7,236 nucleotides of DNA from contig JBDKGV010000183.1 of assembly GCA_039798005.1 (NCBI GenBank), forward strand, positions 1 through 7,236, given 5' to 3'. How positions within the stretch are numbered: the stretch's first letter is position 1; every line of letters starts with the position of its first letter. The stretch comes from JBDKGV01 sp039798005 (GTDB taxonomy: Bacteria; Fibrobacterota; Fibrobacteria; UBA5070). The notes below the pieces were generated by a model. The model had not been told where the DNA came from. It did no database searches and saw nothing but the letters and a program-made list of their open reading frames with translations. The position numbers and the translations under genes were made by a program. Shown here piece by piece: positions 5,713 to 7,236 of the stretch.

Positions 5713-6599
5713 GATTCGAGAGCCTCCAGCAACAGACCCCAGCGCAAGCCGCGGTCGGTCACGCGGATCGAGTCCGCTTTGAGAAATTCCAAGGTGAAGC
5801 GAAGCACCGCAAGCCCGACCGGCAGGATATCGGCGCGGCCAGCGGAAACGCCAGGCAAGCGGGCGCGCAAGGCGGTGGGGAGGGTGTCGAGCTTGGCTTG
5901 CCAACGATCGAACAATTCCAGAGGAAGGGCCATGCCTTCAAGCCGCGAACCGTCGTAGTCGCGCATGCCCAGCTCCATCGCGGCAAGCGTGGTGGCGGTC
6001 CCGCCGACAACGACCAACTGCGAGCCGACAAAGGCGCTGCGGCGCAGGCCATGTTCCTTGAAGACGGCCCGCACATGCTTGATGATCTGTTCGCGAGGCG
6101 CCTTGGGGAACTGCTCGAAGACCCGAACGGCCCCCAGCGGCATGCTCCAGGACTTGCGCCCCGAATCCACTTCCAAGCTCCCGCCGCCCATGTCCACGAC
6201 CACCATGCGAGGCGGCTCGGGATACAAGGAAAGGACCGCCTTGCGCACCAAGCGGGCTTCCTCCTCACCGGAGAGGACCCGAGGGATGACCCCAAGGATC
6301 TCATTCACCACGGCAAAGGCCACTTCCGGGTTCTTTGCCACCCGGACGGATTCCGTCATTCCCACGGCGCGCAGACGCGCACCGGTCAGGGCAAGGGTGG
6401 CACGAAATTCGGTCAGGGCCACCCGCAGGCGTTCCACGGCGTCGGGTGCGATGGGAGACCCCTGCCCGATGCCTTTGCCCAGACGGCAGATGGCCTCGCG
6501 CTGGAGACGGGTCTGCCAAACGCCTTGCTCGTCACGCTGGGCGATCAGGAGCAGCGCGGAATTGGTTCCGATGTCGACGACAGCTTCCAAGGCGGACAT
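5709..6599 (-). CDS. ppx: Ppx/GppA family phosphatase (exopolyphosphatase or pppGpp phosphohydrolase), short form
   Basis: Members hydrolyse the terminal phosphate of polyphosphate and/or convert pppGpp to ppGpp, linking phosphate stores to the stringent response. At 296 residues this is the short form with only the two actin-like ATPase-fold domains; E. coli Ppx and GppA are about 500 residues and add an HD-type region. Motifs: VVDIGTNSALLLIA (7-20, phosphate 1 loop), GMTESVRVAKN (80-90), LSGEEEARL (109-117) with the catalytic Glu region, VVVDMGGGSLEV (133-144, phosphate 2 loop), VVGGTATTLAAMELG (197-211), GRADILPVG (254-262) and DRGLRWGLLLE (282-292). Sequence alone does not separate Ppx from GppA activity, so the symbol is provisional. 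ATG 6599 shares one base with the FHA stop (TGATG), and its 3' end overlaps the rluB start by four bases, so translation is probably coupled on both sides. Confidence 0.9.
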   Translation of the reverse strand: MSALEAVVDIGTNSALLLIAQRDEQGVWQTRLQREAICRLGKGIGQGSPIAPDAVERLRVALTEFRATLALTGARLRAVGMTESVRVAKNPEVAFAVVNEILGVIPRVLSGEEEARLVRKAVLSLYPEPPRMVVVDMGGGSLEVDSGRKSWSMPLGAVRVFEQFPKAPREQIIKHVRAVFKEHGLRRSAFVGSQLVVVGGTATTLAAMELGMRDYDGSRLEGMALPLELFDRWQAKLDTLPTALRARLPGVSAGRADILPVGLAVLRFTLEFLKADSIRVTDRGLRWGLLLEALES

Positions 6600-6874
6600 C
6601 AGATCTCGACCCGAACCCGCGTCAAGCCCAAGGTGAACTCGCCGCCCGCATTGAGCAGGACCCAAGGGACCCGTTCGCCGGAAACCAAGATGCCGTTGAC
6701 GGATCCGATGTCGGAAACCAGGACCGATCCATCCTCAAAGGCTTCAACCTTGGCGTGCTGACGGGATACGTGCGGGTCGGAAATGGTGAGGGTGGCCATC
6801 CGGTCACGGCCAGCCACCAGTACCTGTCCTGCCTGCAGCACGATGGATGCTCCGCCAAAGACAAGCGAAGTCAT
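6599..6874 (-). CDS. Small single-domain FHA protein
   Basis: The 91-residue product is a single forkhead-associated domain, a fold that binds phosphothreonine peptides. Conserved points are visible in order: the GR of VAGRDR (22-23), SRQHA (37-41) with Ser 37 and His 40, and DIGSVNG (55-61) with Asn 60. In most FHA domains the last motif is NGT; here it is NGI. There is no signal peptide, membrane segment or fused effector domain, so it is probably a cytoplasmic adaptor. ATG 6874 lies one base after the der stop, with GAGG six nt upstream inside the last codons of der, and its stop overlaps ppx. A kinase that would make its ligand is not in the window. The upstream open frame continuing to 7126 is inside der and is not part of this gene. 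Domain call strong, partner unknown. Confidence 0.88.
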   Translation of the reverse strand: MTSLVFGGASIVLQAGQVLVAGRDRMATLTISDPHVSRQHAKVEAFEDGSVLVSDIGSVNGILVSGERVPWVLLNAGGEFTLGLTRVRVEI

Positions 6875-6875
6875 C

Positions 6876-7236
6876 TCAGTCCTCGCCAGCCTCGAGAGCC
6901 GCCTGCGCCTTGGCCTTGGCCACCAACGCCTCGGGGTCCATGATGCCGCCGTGGCGCACCAGATCCTCGTCGGTGCGCAGTTCCAGCTCGTCGCGGAAGG
7001 CGATGCGCAACGGCACGCCGTCGAGCCCGAAGAAATCGTGCGCACTGTTGCGCAGATAGCGGCGGTAGCTTTCCGAAAGCAGGAGCGGGGTTTCCGTCTC
7101 GATGGCAAGCATCGGCGGGTCCACATGCACTTGGCAGCAACGCAACAGCTTGACGGTCTGACCGGAGGCGGCCGGGGGCTGGCGGTGCTCGACGCACTGG
7201 CGGAACCAATCGATGGTGCGCTCGCGTCCCAGAACC
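6876..7236 (-). CDS. der: GTPase Der (EngA), partial: C-terminal KH-like domain
   Basis: Der is a double-GTPase-domain protein needed for maturation of the 50S ribosomal subunit. Only the last 119 codons are in the window; both GTPase domains lie beyond the right edge. The visible part matches the KH-like C-terminal domain: PPAASGQTVKLLRCCQVHVDPP, then LLLSESYRRYLRNSAHDFFGLDGVPLRIAFRDE (described by its anchors SYRRYL, FGLDGVPLRI and FR). This corresponds to the PESYRRYLEN...FGFEGVPIRI pattern of the family. The IAFRDE is followed by an unremarkable, partly acidic C-terminal tail of about 35 residues ending EAGED, longer than in many homologues. The stop TGA 6878-6876 is one base before the FHA start, so der is likely the upstream gene of the minus-strand run seen here. 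Confidence 0.88.
   Translation of the reverse strand, partial: VLGRERTIDWFRQCVEHRQPPAASGQTVKLLRCCQVHVDPPMLAIETETPLLLSESYRRYLRNSAHDFFGLDGVPLRIAFRDELELRTDEDLVRHGGIMDPEALVAKAKAQAALEAGED

Noticed and set aside
5713..5904. A 64-codon N-terminal extension of the rluB-like gene
   Set aside because: It lies inside ppx, is low-complexity Arg/Pro/Ala sequence, and the S4 domain starts exactly at ATG 5712 with GGAGG upstream.
4861..5958. A 365-codon plus-strand frame across the exported protein, rluB and ppx
   Set aside because: It spans three well supported minus-strand genes and shows no domain signature or ribosome binding site.
5898..6761. A 287-codon plus-strand frame opposite ppx and the FHA gene
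   Set aside because: His/Gly/Asp-rich shadow translation with no family motif; the minus-strand genes explain the sequence.
1..7236. A defence island, mobile element or biosynthetic cluster
   Set aside because: All genes but one belong to common housekeeping families, with no integrase, transposase, nuclease, toxin or array-like repeats visible.

Overview
The window is a compact chromosomal housekeeping region from a bacterium with high G+C content (about 60% by eye). Coding density is very high: nine genes, six intact in the middle plus a truncated gene at each end (trmB left, der right) and one very small FHA gene. The only real intergenic spaces are about 140 nt (436-573) and about 52 nt (3721-3772). 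One gene product has a clear Sec signal peptide followed by strand-rich, outer-membrane-like sequence, which suggests a diderm (Gram-negative) cell. I cannot name the phylum from the sequence. I see no mobile element, CRISPR array, tRNA or rRNA.

Left part: trmB (tRNA m7G46 methyltransferase, minus strand, 3' end outside the window) is divergent from a plus-strand run scpB - panE - ogt. These three genes are tightly coupled. scpB and panE share one base in TGATG, and panE and ogt share four bases in GTGA. Their roles are unrelated (chromosome condensation, pantothenate synthesis, alkylation repair), so this looks like a transcription unit of convenience. scpA is not adjacent to scpB in this window.

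Right part: a minus-strand run enters from the right edge in the order der - FHA protein - ppx/gppA-like - rluB-like - unknown exported protein - queA. der to FHA is 1 nt apart, FHA to ppx overlaps by 1 nt, and ppx to rluB overlaps by 4 nt. rluB to the exported protein overlaps by 154 nt in a different frame, and queA follows after a short gap. Themes are ribosome and tRNA maturation (der, rluB, queA, with trmB nearby) and phosphate-linked signalling (a Ppx/GppA phosphatase and a lone FHA domain). The minus run meets the plus run tail to tail: queA and ogt overlap by 34 nt on opposite strands, leaving no room for a normal terminator.

Most genes are ordinary conserved ones. Three points deserve attention: the exported protein with a barrel-like N-terminal half and HEAT-like C-terminal repeats, which I do not recognise; the way its signal peptide is encoded inside a basic tail of the pseudouridine synthase; and the single-domain FHA gene between der and ppx. 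I found no convincing evidence of a new defence or mobile system.
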